From the NCBI GenBank assembly GCA_964507245.1, contig CAZDQC010000008.1:1-57505 (forward strand): 57,505 bases of DNA, in the 5' to 3' direction. The position numbers and the translations under genes were made by a program. Source of the DNA: GCA-2731375 sp964507245 (lineage in GTDB: Bacteria > Pseudomonadota > Alphaproteobacteria > GCA-2731375). The notes under the pieces are model-generated. The model was not told the origin of the DNA, did no database searches, and saw only the letters and a program-made list of their open reading frames with translations. Below, one piece after another: positions 25,897 through 33,627 of the stretch (within the stretch, counting starts at the first letter, position 1; every line of letters begins with the position of its first letter).

Positions 25897-26898
25897 ATGA
25901 ACCGTCGTCATTTGCTTTGGCTTATTGGTCTGGTAGTCGCCAGTCTTTTAACTTTTGGCAGCGACTCCAATGCTCGGGAATTACGAGCTGCCACCGCTGC
26001 TCCACCGAAAACTCCATGGGGCGTATGGATTGCCGGTGTCGCAAAAAAAGTCGAACAATTGTCGGCCGGTCAGCTGAAAATGAAAGTATTCTATTCCTCC
26101 CAGTTAGGCGACGAGCAAACAGTAATACGCCAAGTTGTGCGCGGTCGTATTGACATGACCGGATCATCGAATACCGCCACTTCACTGGTGGTACCGGAAT
26201 TTGCCCTACTAGCGGCACCCTATTTGTGGGATAGCGTAAAACAAGCTGATTGCGTATTTGATAATCATGTCGAACACATTTACGGCGAATTGATACAACA
26301 AAGCGGTTTGGTGCTGCTCGGTTGGGTTGAGGTCGGCCAGATGATCCTGTTCAACCGCACAGTGGTGCACACGCCCGCTGACTTGAAAGGAAAAAAAGTC
26401 CGCACTGCGCCGACCAAAGCATCGCAATCTTTTTTTGACGCGGTCGGTGCCAACGGTGTGCCGCTGGGAACTGTAGACGCTTTGCCGGCACTGAAAACCG
26501 GGAATGTCAACGGCGCCACATGGCCCATCGTCTACGGCATTGCCGTCGGAACCCACAAAATGGCGCCAAATGTGACCTTAACCAAGCATTCACATCAAAT
26601 TGGCACCCTGACAATTTCAAAGAAAGTTTGGAAAACGTTGAGTGCTGACGAACGCAAATGGCTGCGCGAAGGATTTGCTGACGCCAATATTTTGCGAAAA
26701 GGAATTCGCAATGCGGAGGCAGGATTAATTGGAAAGATAAAAAAGGCCGGCGTACCAGTCTACACTCCGAATGCGGCGGAAATGATCGAGTGGCGCAAGG
26801 CTGGCGTGCAAGCACAAAAAAGCCTTGTTAAGGCTCTTGGTGGTCGGGCCGAGGAAATTTGGCCAAAAATAGTGCAGGCAAAAAAGAGCTGCAGCTGA
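25897..26898 (+). CDS. dctP: TRAP transporter substrate-binding protein (DctP)
   Basis: 333 residues. An N-terminal signal peptide (RR, hydrophobic core to about residue 20, cleavage near NARE) directs it to the periplasm. The DctP fold is shown by YSSQLGDEQTVIRQVVRGRIDMTGSS, VVPEFALLAAPYLW, FNRTVVHTPADLKGKKVRTAP and a WPIVYGIAVG ligand-hinge segment. It captures an organic solute, usually a carboxylate or zwitterion, for a DctQM sodium-coupled symporter. The Arg in KVRTAP is the usual carboxylate-binding residue. It follows the ADH by 186 bp; the membrane genes come only after a 721-bp spacer. Confidence 0.93.
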   Translation: MNRRHLLWLIGLVVASLLTFGSDSNARELRAATAAPPKTPWGVWIAGVAKKVEQLSAGQLKMKVFYSSQLGDEQTVIRQVVRGRIDMTGSSNTATSLVVPEFALLAAPYLWDSVKQADCVFDNHVEHIYGELIQQSGLVLLGWVEVGQMILFNRTVVHTPADLKGKKVRTAPTKASQSFFDAVGANGVPLGTVDALPALKTGNVNGATWPIVYGIAVGTHKMAPNVTLTKHSHQIGTLTISKKVWKTLSADERKWLREGFADANILRKGIRNAEAGLIGKIKKAGVPVYTPNAAEMIEWRKAGVQAQKSLVKALGGRAEEIWPKIVQAKKSCS

Positions 26899-27619
26899 AA
26901 CAATCGGTTCGGATCAAAGACAGTTACCACGTACATCGGCCATGCCCCGCATAAAGTAGTTCGTTCGGTTCCGCCCCCAACCGCTGATATGATTAACGTT
27001 ATGCATCGTTGATTAAGTTATACTTGCAGCTGGCGTTGTCGCGACTTGGTGCTGAAAGGAATTGATGCTTTTGTCCGCAACGCCGGCATTGCTAGCTGGG
27101 GTAGGTTTGCCTGAGTTACAAGGTGCTAACCACGTCTGTCTCGCTTAAGGAACCCAGGCTTCGCAGATAACAAGATTAATTAGCATACACTAAGTGTAAA
27201 ACATTCCCTGCCAAGGAACGAACCGCCGACTATGATATTCTCCATTAAACCCGTCAAATGGTTCGGAACTGGCATGGCGTGGGAAAGTTTTAAGTCCAAG
27301 CAAATTTCAACCAAATTTTCCTTGTGAGAAGCAACTAAATATGAACCAGGCAGTCGAAACTGCGCAATCCGTCGATACGGCTACTGACTTAGATGATTGC
27401 ACTCTAATTTATAACTAGCGTTCGAGTTCTTTGAGGATTAGCAGACTAACAGGATCATTCCATGAAATTTGTTCAAATTAGGACTACTGATGGGGACATG
27501 TTCAAGCAGAATAATGTCATAAGTCCAATCCCGTCTTTGTGTTGCCGGTGAAACCTGCTACTACTAACTTTAGCGTCATGCAACATGGTATGCTTTTTCA
27601 AATGCTGTAAAGGCAAACT
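26899..27619. other. Unusually long gene-free spacer inside the TRAP locus
   Basis: 721 bp between dctP and dctQ where TRAP genes are normally adjacent. It is AT-rich with stops in all frames. Only tiny frames are seen (25 codons at 27341-27418, 29 codons from 27461), unlike any family I know. It may be decayed coding sequence or an erosion scar. Confidence 0.55.
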
Positions 27620-27840
27620 ATGGCAAAGTTCCTAAACAATTTGAGCCGGATCGAAGCTGTAATGGCCGTCGCCGCCTACGCATTTGTAGCCTGCCTACTG
27701 TTCAGCGAGATCGTGGCCCGGGAAATTTTCACTAGCACCATTTGGGGTTCGCAAAAAATGGCGGTATTCGGCGCCATATTTGCCGGCTTTCTTGGATTCA
27801 CATTGGCCACGGCGACCAATAGTCATCTGCGCCCGCGTTT
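27620..27840 (+). CDS. dctQ: TRAP transporter small permease DctQ, N-terminal part, cut by gap
   Basis: 73 residues before the 100-N gap: LNNLSRIEAVMAVAAYAFVACLLFSEIVAREIF and an AVFGAIFAGFLGFTLATATNSHLR segment. These are the first two membrane helices and the typical N-terminus of DctQ, including the VxxREIF-like motif. DctQ is usually about 160-200 residues, so roughly 100 are missing. It partners DctM in the inner membrane. Confidence 0.85.
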
Positions 27841-27940
27841 NNNNNNNNNNNNNNNNNNNNNNNNNNNNNNNNNNNNNNNNNNNNNNNNNNNNNNNNNNNN
27901 NNNNNNNNNNNNNNNNNNNNNNNNNNNNNNNNNNNNNNNN
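27841..27940. other. Assembly gap (100 N) inside dctQM
   Basis: The frame happens to stay open across the 100 N, but the flanks belong to two different proteins (DctQ start, DctM end). The missing sequence should be about 650 bp rather than 100 if both genes are normal length. Confidence 0.92.
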
Positions 27941-28876
27941 GGGTCCTCGCCCGTGACCCTGCTTGCCGTTGGCTCAATCTTGTATCCGGCTCTTCTTCAA
28001 GAGGGTTATAGCAAAAAATTCTCGCTTGGTGCATTGGCTTCAGGCGGCACCTTGGGCGTGGTCATTCCGCCCAGTATTCCCATGATCCTTTATGCCATCG
28101 CCACGGAGAAATCTATTAGCGATTTATTCTTGGCGGGCATCATTCCTGGTTTGATGTTAGCGGGAGTGCTGTCCGTTTATGCCTTGATTGCGAACCGTAA
28201 AATTCAGAGTGAACCATTCGATTTTGTCCAAACCATCCAAGCGTTTCGTAATGGAATATTTGCGCTGATGACGCCGGTAATATTGCTAGGCGGAATTTAT
28301 TCCGGCTTCTTTTCAGCTACCGAGGCCGCCGCGATGGCGGTTGGGTATTCTTTGTTGGTTGAAGTATTTATCCACCGTGAAATCCGTATAACCGATTTTT
28401 TTGCAATAGCGGTAGATACTGCGCGCCTTTTAGGTACATTGTTTCCGATCATTGCAATCGCTATTTCCATCAATCTGCTGCTTACCGCCGAGTCGGTACC
28501 GCAAGATTTTGCGACATGGATGACCACTGTCGTTGATAATAAAATCACCTTCCTCATCGCGCTTAATATTTTCTTATTGGTCATCGGATGCCTGATTGAT
28601 ATCGGCTCAGCGATTCTTATGCTGTCCGGAATTTTACTGCCGGTGGCAATGGCCTATGGTATCGATCCCATTCACTTCGGCATCATCATGGTGGTCAATT
28701 TGGAAATCGGCTTCATAACGCCGCCGGTGGGCCTCAACCTGATCGTCGCAATGACTGCCTTTAAAGAAGATTTTCTGCTAATTTGCCGTTCCGTACTCCC
28801 CTTTATCGGTCTCATGTTAGCAGTATTAATTTTGGTAGTGTTCATCCCGGAGCTGTCATTATTCCTGATCCGCTGA
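27941..28876 (+). CDS. dctM: TRAP transporter large permease DctM, C-terminal part
   Basis: 311 residues after the gap, about three quarters of a normal DctM (around 430). Typical segments: SSPVTLLAVGSILYPALLQEGY, GGTLGVVIPPSIPMILYAIATEKSISDLFLAGIIPG, GGIYSGFFSATEAAAMAV, CLIDIGSAILMLSGILLPVA and NLEIGFITPPVGLNLIV. It is the multi-helix sodium/solute channel subunit of the DctPQM symporter. With dctP it should import the substrate used by the sulfatase/di-iron enzyme cluster. Confidence 0.93.
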   Translation, partial: GSSPVTLLAVGSILYPALLQEGYSKKFSLGALASGGTLGVVIPPSIPMILYAIATEKSISDLFLAGIIPGLMLAGVLSVYALIANRKIQSEPFDFVQTIQAFRNGIFALMTPVILLGGIYSGFFSATEAAAMAVGYSLLVEVFIHREIRITDFFAIAVDTARLLGTLFPIIAIAISINLLLTAESVPQDFATWMTTVVDNKITFLIALNIFLLVIGCLIDIGSAILMLSGILLPVAMAYGIDPIHFGIIMVVNLEIGFITPPVGLNLIVAMTAFKEDFLLICRSVLPFIGLMLAVLILVVFIPELSLFLIR

Positions 28877-28950
28877 GGCGGTCGACCAATACACAAGTCA
28901 AGCTTGCTACCAAAATGTCTTCAAGGAATTCCTTGGACGTATGTGCCGCG

Positions 28951-29034
28951 CCATTCTTGTTCTTAATTTTTGCTGTTTTAATCATCGTCACATTTGTCCC
29001 GTCGCTTTCGTTGTTTTTGGTACGATGGGAGTAA
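28951..29034 (+). pseudogene. Remnant of a second dctM C-terminus
   Basis: 75 bases after the dctM stop, a frame ending at 29034 encodes PFLFLIFAVLIIVTFVP then SLSLFLVRWE. This closely parallels the true dctM end (PFIGLMLAVLILVVFIP, ELSLFLIR) and also the generic DctM terminus. The preceding residues in the frame do not match DctM. It looks like the last helix of a paralogous dctM left by deletion or recombination. The rest of the 313-bp dctM-thiolase spacer shows no gene. Confidence 0.65.
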
Positions 29035-29189
29035 GCCGGGACAGGCATCTTCAGAGGAAAATTTGTGTTGGGCGAAAGGCGCTTTCGCGATCTGGGTGGG
29101 TGGTCTGGGGCAATTTGACCGCTTGTCCAGACGATTGGCGTGTTATACCAAACACAAAATTAGATATGGTTACGAAAGGAGCGAAAAGC

Positions 29190-30380
29190 ATGAGCGACCG
29201 AGATCCCATCGTCATTGTCGGCGGCGCGCGCACACCCATGGGCGGCATGCAGGGTGATTTAGCAACTGTAACGGCATCCCAACTGGGGGCGGTTGCTATC
29301 GAGTCAGCGTTGCAGCGTGCGGGTTTAAATGGCGATGACGTAGATGAAGTAATCATTGGCAATGTCCTCGGCGCTGGTCAGGGGCAGGCCCCTGCACGAC
29401 AAGCGTCTAAGGGCGCGGGCATCCCGGATTCAGTCGGCGCTACCACCGTCAACAAAATGTGTGGTTCCGGCATGAAGGCTGCCATGTTAGGCCACGACCT
29501 GCTGCTCGCAGGTACGTCTAACGTGATTGTTGCTGGAGGCATGGAGAGTATGACTAATGCGCCTTACCTGCTCGAAAAGGCGCGCAGTGGGTTTCGTATA
29601 GGTCACGGCGAAATCAAGGATCATATGTTCTTGGATGGCCTGGAAGACGCCTACGACAAGGGCTTAGCTATGGGCGTGTTCGCGGAACGCACGGCCCAGC
29701 ACTATCAGTTCACCCGTGAACAGCAAGATGCCTACGCGATAGAATCCTTAAAACGGGCCCAGACAGCAACGGCAGACGGCAGCTTTGCCAACGAAATTAC
29801 TCCCCTTACTGTAAAGGAACGTAAGGGCGAACGGGTAGTGGAAATTGATGAGCAGCCTGGCAATGCTAATATCGAAAAAATCCCTTCGCTGCGGCCTGCC
29901 TTCTCAAAGGACGGCTCAGTTACGGCAGCGAACTCCTCCTCAATTTCCGACGGTGCTGCGGCTCTGGTTATGATGCGGCAGTTAGAGGCAGAAAGGCGCG
30001 GGCTTACCCCTTTGGCGCGCGTCGTCGGCCATGCCACCCACGCACAAGAACCAGCTTGGTTTACCACTGCACCAATTGGTGCAGTTAACGCTTTGTTCGA
30101 AAAGACCGGCTGGGACAAGGCAGATGTGGATCTTTTCGAGGTTAACGAAGCCTTTGCTGTGGTGACTTTGGCTGCCATGCGGGATTTGGACCTACCACAT
30201 GACAAGGTCAATATCCATGGCGGTGCCTGCGCTTTGGGTCATCCAATCGGTGCTTCTGGTGCCCGCATTTTGGTAACATTGATAGCGGCCTTGCAAAAGA
30301 CGGGAGGCGAGAAAGGCGTTGCCACGCTGTGTATTGGGGGCGGCGAGGCTACGTCGATGGCGGTGGAGATACTGCATTAG
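29190..30380 (+). CDS. Acetyl-CoA acetyltransferase (thiolase)
   Basis: 396 residues from the ATG at 29190, with an AAGGAG site just upstream; the frame is open back to 28941 but that part is not thiolase-like. The nucleophilic Cys is in VNKMCGSGMKA, the second half has NEAFAV and the active-site His region, and the C-terminal catalytic Cys/His block is GGACALGHPIGASGAR. These are all the catalytic elements of biosynthetic-type thiolase II, which condenses or cleaves acetoacetyl-CoA-like substrates. It is four bases upstream of a CoA-transferase gene and is surely co-expressed with it. Confidence 0.93.
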   Translation: MSDRDPIVIVGGARTPMGGMQGDLATVTASQLGAVAIESALQRAGLNGDDVDEVIIGNVLGAGQGQAPARQASKGAGIPDSVGATTVNKMCGSGMKAAMLGHDLLLAGTSNVIVAGGMESMTNAPYLLEKARSGFRIGHGEIKDHMFLDGLEDAYDKGLAMGVFAERTAQHYQFTREQQDAYAIESLKRAQTATADGSFANEITPLTVKERKGERVVEIDEQPGNANIEKIPSLRPAFSKDGSVTAANSSSISDGAAALVMMRQLEAERRGLTPLARVVGHATHAQEPAWFTTAPIGAVNALFEKTGWDKADVDLFEVNEAFAVVTLAAMRDLDLPHDKVNIHGGACALGHPIGASGARILVTLIAALQKTGGEKGVATLCIGGGEATSMAVEILH

Positions 30381-30384
30381 TAAC

Positions 30385-31542
30385 ATGATTGAACAAATAA
30401 GAGGCCTATTGCCCCTGGAAGGTTTGACGGTTCTTGAAATGGGGTCCTCCATAGCGGGTCCCTTCGCCGGCCGAATTTTTGGCGACATGGGTGCCACCGT
30501 ATTGAAAGTTGAACCGCCGGGGGTAGGCGATGCTTCCCGCACATGGGGCCAGGAGCGTTTAGGCGGAACCGCGGTTGCCTTTCAAGCCTTTAATCGCGAC
30601 AAGCGCTCTATCACCGTGGATTTTACCGATGAAACTGATTTGGCCCGTCTGCGTCACCTGGTGGCGGAGAAAGTGGATATCGTTTTCCAAAATTTGAGAC
30701 CTGGGGTTGTGGAGAAGTTTGGTTTGGATGGGCCAGCCCTGATGGCCGAAAATTCTCGACTGATCTACTGCAATATGGGCGCGTTTGGCTCATATGGGCC
30801 ATTAAAGTATGCTCCGGGTTATGATCCCCTAATCCAGGCCTTTTCTGGTATTGCTGACGCTACCGGTGAGGCGAATGGTGATGCAGTGCGAGTAGGCGTG
30901 CCCTTGATCGATATCGGGACGGGTATGTGGGCGGCCATCGGTATACTGACCGCTTTGCACCAGCGGCAGACGACAGGACGCGGCTGTTTAGTGGATACAG
31001 CAATGTTTGAAACAGCTTTAGCCTGGCAATCATTGTCTTTTGCTGTTCATGAAGGCGGAGGGCCATGGCCCACACGTAGCGGCCTCCAGGGTCCCATGAT
31101 CGTACCCAATAGCGGTTACCACGCTTCGGATGGTCTGTTGCTCTTGACAATTGGAACACCCGGGCAGTTCAAACGTTTTTGTGAGGTGTTGAACCGCATG
31201 GACTTGTTAGAACATCCAGATTTCATGCATGGGGAAGGTCGGGTGGCCAATCAAGCGACGTTTGATGCAACGGTAAATGATACCTTGCAGAAAAGGACCC
31301 GGGCAGAATGGAGCAAATTGCTGACGGCGGCTGACGTACCTAATGCGCCCATTCAGAATTTGGGCGAGGTTGTAGATCACCCTCAGGCAGTGGCTTCGGG
31401 TATTTATCAGGCAAGCCCCGACGGTAGTTTCAGGCTAACTGGATTGCCCCTGCTTTTCGATGGCGAGCGGCCGGGATTCCGCACGAAGGCTCCGGACCTA
31501 GGCGAGGCAACGCAGGAAGTTTTTGCTTTCATGGACGTGTAA
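30385..31542 (+). CDS. Family III CoA-transferase with Glu at the nucleophile position
   Basis: 385 residues from the ATG at 30385, four bases after the thiolase stop. CaiB/BaiF features: LTVLEMGSSIAGPFAGRIFGDMGATVLKVEPPG, GAFGSYGPLKYAPGYDPLIQA and the C-terminal DVPNAPIQNLGEVVDHPQ. Where the other CoA-transferase in this window has the catalytic Asp (VAMLDSAM), this one reads DTAMFETALAW, with Glu. Some family members have this, and a glutamyl-CoA intermediate is chemically possible. Substrate unknown; linkage to the thiolase suggests acyl-CoA catabolism. Confidence 0.88.
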   Translation: MIEQIRGLLPLEGLTVLEMGSSIAGPFAGRIFGDMGATVLKVEPPGVGDASRTWGQERLGGTAVAFQAFNRDKRSITVDFTDETDLARLRHLVAEKVDIVFQNLRPGVVEKFGLDGPALMAENSRLIYCNMGAFGSYGPLKYAPGYDPLIQAFSGIADATGEANGDAVRVGVPLIDIGTGMWAAIGILTALHQRQTTGRGCLVDTAMFETALAWQSLSFAVHEGGGPWPTRSGLQGPMIVPNSGYHASDGLLLLTIGTPGQFKRFCEVLNRMDLLEHPDFMHGEGRVANQATFDATVNDTLQKRTRAEWSKLLTAADVPNAPIQNLGEVVDHPQAVASGIYQASPDGSFRLTGLPLLFDGERPGFRTKAPDLGEATQEVFAFMDV

Positions 31543-31808
31543 GTCTGGTTGGTCCTGGTTTACCGGTTTTGGGGATCAGTTCTTGTATGCATTTGTCACC
31601 TTTCTCCAACATGATTTGATGAGCGGTTGGAGTTAGGTCATATCCATCCTCAATGCCTAGTAATTGCGCAGGATCCGTTCCCTATTAGGATTGTGCAGGC
31701 GTTGCGGTCTGGGGTGATTAAGCTCACAACAACAGTTTGAATGATTTGTTTTGTGCGATCAGAGTCCACGTTTAACCCTGAAGGTTCCAACCTGAGTATT
31801 CTTAAAAC

Positions 31809-32606
31809 TTACAGTTGGGATGTAAATTCTCGCAAATAACGCAGACCGTTGATGACCCGGCTACCGTACCAAGATACCATCTTGCCATCTATGGCCCGGA
31901 GCCTTGGCAACGTGTTTACAGCGAATTCCTTGGCGAATGCGTCGATATGTTTGGCCGCAAATGGAAACGGCTCAGTGGAAAACAATACGAGGTCTGCTTT
32001 CGTCAGCAACGCCGATGTAATGTCGATTTCCGGATAACGCCGTCGACCATCATGACCGAGGGTTCTCATGCCGAACAACGACAATATATTCGCGATATAG
32101 GTATCTTGGGACACGGTCATCCAGGGCCGCTTCCAGATCAGATAAAGAACCTTTCGTTCTGGCCATTGTCCGGTTGTCATTAGTTCACCTTGCAGGTCGG
32201 CGATTAGTTTCGCCGCTTGCTGCTGTCGACCGAAAAGACTGCCCATTAAACCAAATAAAGCAATGTTATCGGCTGGTTTGTTGGGGTGGGTGACGACCAC
32301 AGATATATCGTTCGCCTGGATTTGTTCAGCGAGTTCCTTTGGCGTTTCATCAATGTTGACCAGCACGTGCGTTGGGCGAAGTGCTGCCAATTCTTCGACA
32401 TTAAATGTCTTGGTCCCGCCGACCACTGGGATCGAGTTAACCTCACCTTTCGGTTCAACGCAAAAATTTGTGCGACCAACAATTGTATCCTGCAATTCCA
32501 GTGCAAATAACAATTCTGTTAAACTGGGGACTAAGGAAACAATGCGGGTAAGTTCCGTGGCCGGAGCGTGTCTGTTGCCAGCAGCGTCAATCAGCAATTG
32601 GTGCAA
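31809..32606 (-). CDS. Helical-backbone metal/cobalamin receptor (BtuF-like), no signal peptide
   Basis: 265 residues of the periplasmic-binding-protein class with a rigid helical backbone: RIVSLVPSLTELLFALEL, VVGGTKTFNVEELAALRPTHVLVN and a WMTVSQDTYIANILSLFGM second lobe. Relatives bind cobalamin or iron-siderophores for ABC import. Here the protein starts directly at the domain (LIDAAGNRHAP) with no export signal, and no ABC permease or ATPase is adjacent. The start codon is uncertain: TTG at 32606 or TTG at 32597, no ATG fits. nrdJ in this genome needs B12, so a cobalamin role is attractive but only an inference. Confidence 0.8.
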   Translation of the reverse strand: MHQLLIDAAGNRHAPATELTRIVSLVPSLTELLFALELQDTIVGRTNFCVEPKGEVNSIPVVGGTKTFNVEELAALRPTHVLVNIDETPKELAEQIQANDISVVVTHPNKPADNIALFGLMGSLFGRQQQAAKLIADLQGELMTTGQWPERKVLYLIWKRPWMTVSQDTYIANILSLFGMRTLGHDGRRRYPEIDITSALLTKADLVLFSTEPFPFAAKHIDAFAKEFAVNTLPRLRAIDGKMVSWYGSRVINGLRYLREFTSQL

Positions 32607-32672
32607 ATCCCTTCGGGCATGCTAGAAAACCTTTAAACAATGATAGCAATCAAGTGCAGGAGACGCGAGCAA

Positions 32673-33467
32673 ATGACACAAGATCTTTTGGAACGACAGG
32701 AAGGTAGAGTAGCAATTTTGACTATGAACCGGCCGGATCGCCTGAACGCGATGTCGGGCCCTATGCTGGACGCCTTGGTTGAATCTTTGAACCGTTTGGC
32801 GGATGACGATGAAATCGGCTGTGTCATTCTGACTGGAGCGGGCCGGGGTTTTTGTGCAGGTGGCGATGTCAAGGCCATGGCAGAGGGCAATGAATTCACC
32901 GACACTACTATGGAGGGCAAGGCTCGTGCATTGCGCGCCAAGATGGAAACCTCGCGTCTGCTGCATGAAATGCCCAAGCCCACAATTGCCATGGTGCGAG
33001 GTCCGGTCGCCGGTGCTGGTTTATCTTTGGCCCTAGCGTGCGACATGCGGGTTGCCTCGGAAACTATGCGAATGACGTCAGCCTTCGCCAACGTAGGGTA
33101 TTCTGGAGATTTCGGTGGTAGTTATTTTCTTACCCGACTGGTAGGCACATCCAAGGCGCGGGAATTGTATTTCACTGCTGAAAAGATCGACGCTCAAGAG
33201 GCCTTGGCCCTGGGTATCCTCAACAAGGTGACATCTGATGATCAGTTGGAATCGGAAACTATGGCCCTAGCGGATAAAATGGCTAACGGTCCGAGTATTG
33301 CCCTGGGCTATATGAAGCGGAATATGAATGCAGCGGAAACAGGCACATTGCGCGATTGCCTTGATTTAGAGGCTTGGCATCATACGCGCACTGGTATGAC
33401 TGAAGATCACAAGGAAGCTTCCCAGGCGTTCGTAGAAAAACGCACACCAGTTTTTAAAGGGCAATAA
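32673..33467 (+). CDS. Enoyl-CoA hydratase/isomerase family protein
   Basis: 264 residues from the ATG at 32673, which has an AGGAGA site 11 nt upstream; an earlier ATG at 32640 adds 11 untypical residues. Crotonase features are ILTMNRPDRLNAMS, GFCAGGDVKAMAEG and MVRGPVAGAGLSLALACD. The second catalytic segment reads VGYSGDFGGSYFLTRLVG with Asp, as in PaaG-type isomerases, in place of the Glu of hydratases. It is convergent with the indolepyruvate oxidoreductase operon, so a link to arylacetyl-CoA metabolism is possible but weak. Confidence 0.88.
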   Translation: MTQDLLERQEGRVAILTMNRPDRLNAMSGPMLDALVESLNRLADDDEIGCVILTGAGRGFCAGGDVKAMAEGNEFTDTTMEGKARALRAKMETSRLLHEMPKPTIAMVRGPVAGAGLSLALACDMRVASETMRMTSAFANVGYSGDFGGSYFLTRLVGTSKARELYFTAEKIDAQEALALGILNKVTSDDQLESETMALADKMANGPSIALGYMKRNMNAAETGTLRDCLDLEAWHHTRTGMTEDHKEASQAFVEKRTPVFKGQ

Positions 33468-33627
33468 TATTTTTGTTTGGCTTTAGCGCTTTGGCGTTGT
33501 TTACGCATTACTTTGGTAGAGGTGGTGCTTTCTAAAATAGCTTCCACTCATGATATGTGGGTTAGCCATATTGGCGCGCGCCATGAATTTCACATCATTG
33601 TGCCGCTTTGAATCGATAGTGAGATTG

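Noticed and set aside
27341..27418. 25-codon frame (starts MNQAVETAQS) in the dctP-dctQ spacer, considered as a peptide precursor
   Set aside because: No partner maturation genes, no ribosome site of note and no family likeness; probably chance or decay.
27461..27550. 29-codon frame starting MKFVQIRTTDG, which resembles a hydrolase N-terminus
   Set aside because: Too short and ends quickly; similarity is only a few residues.
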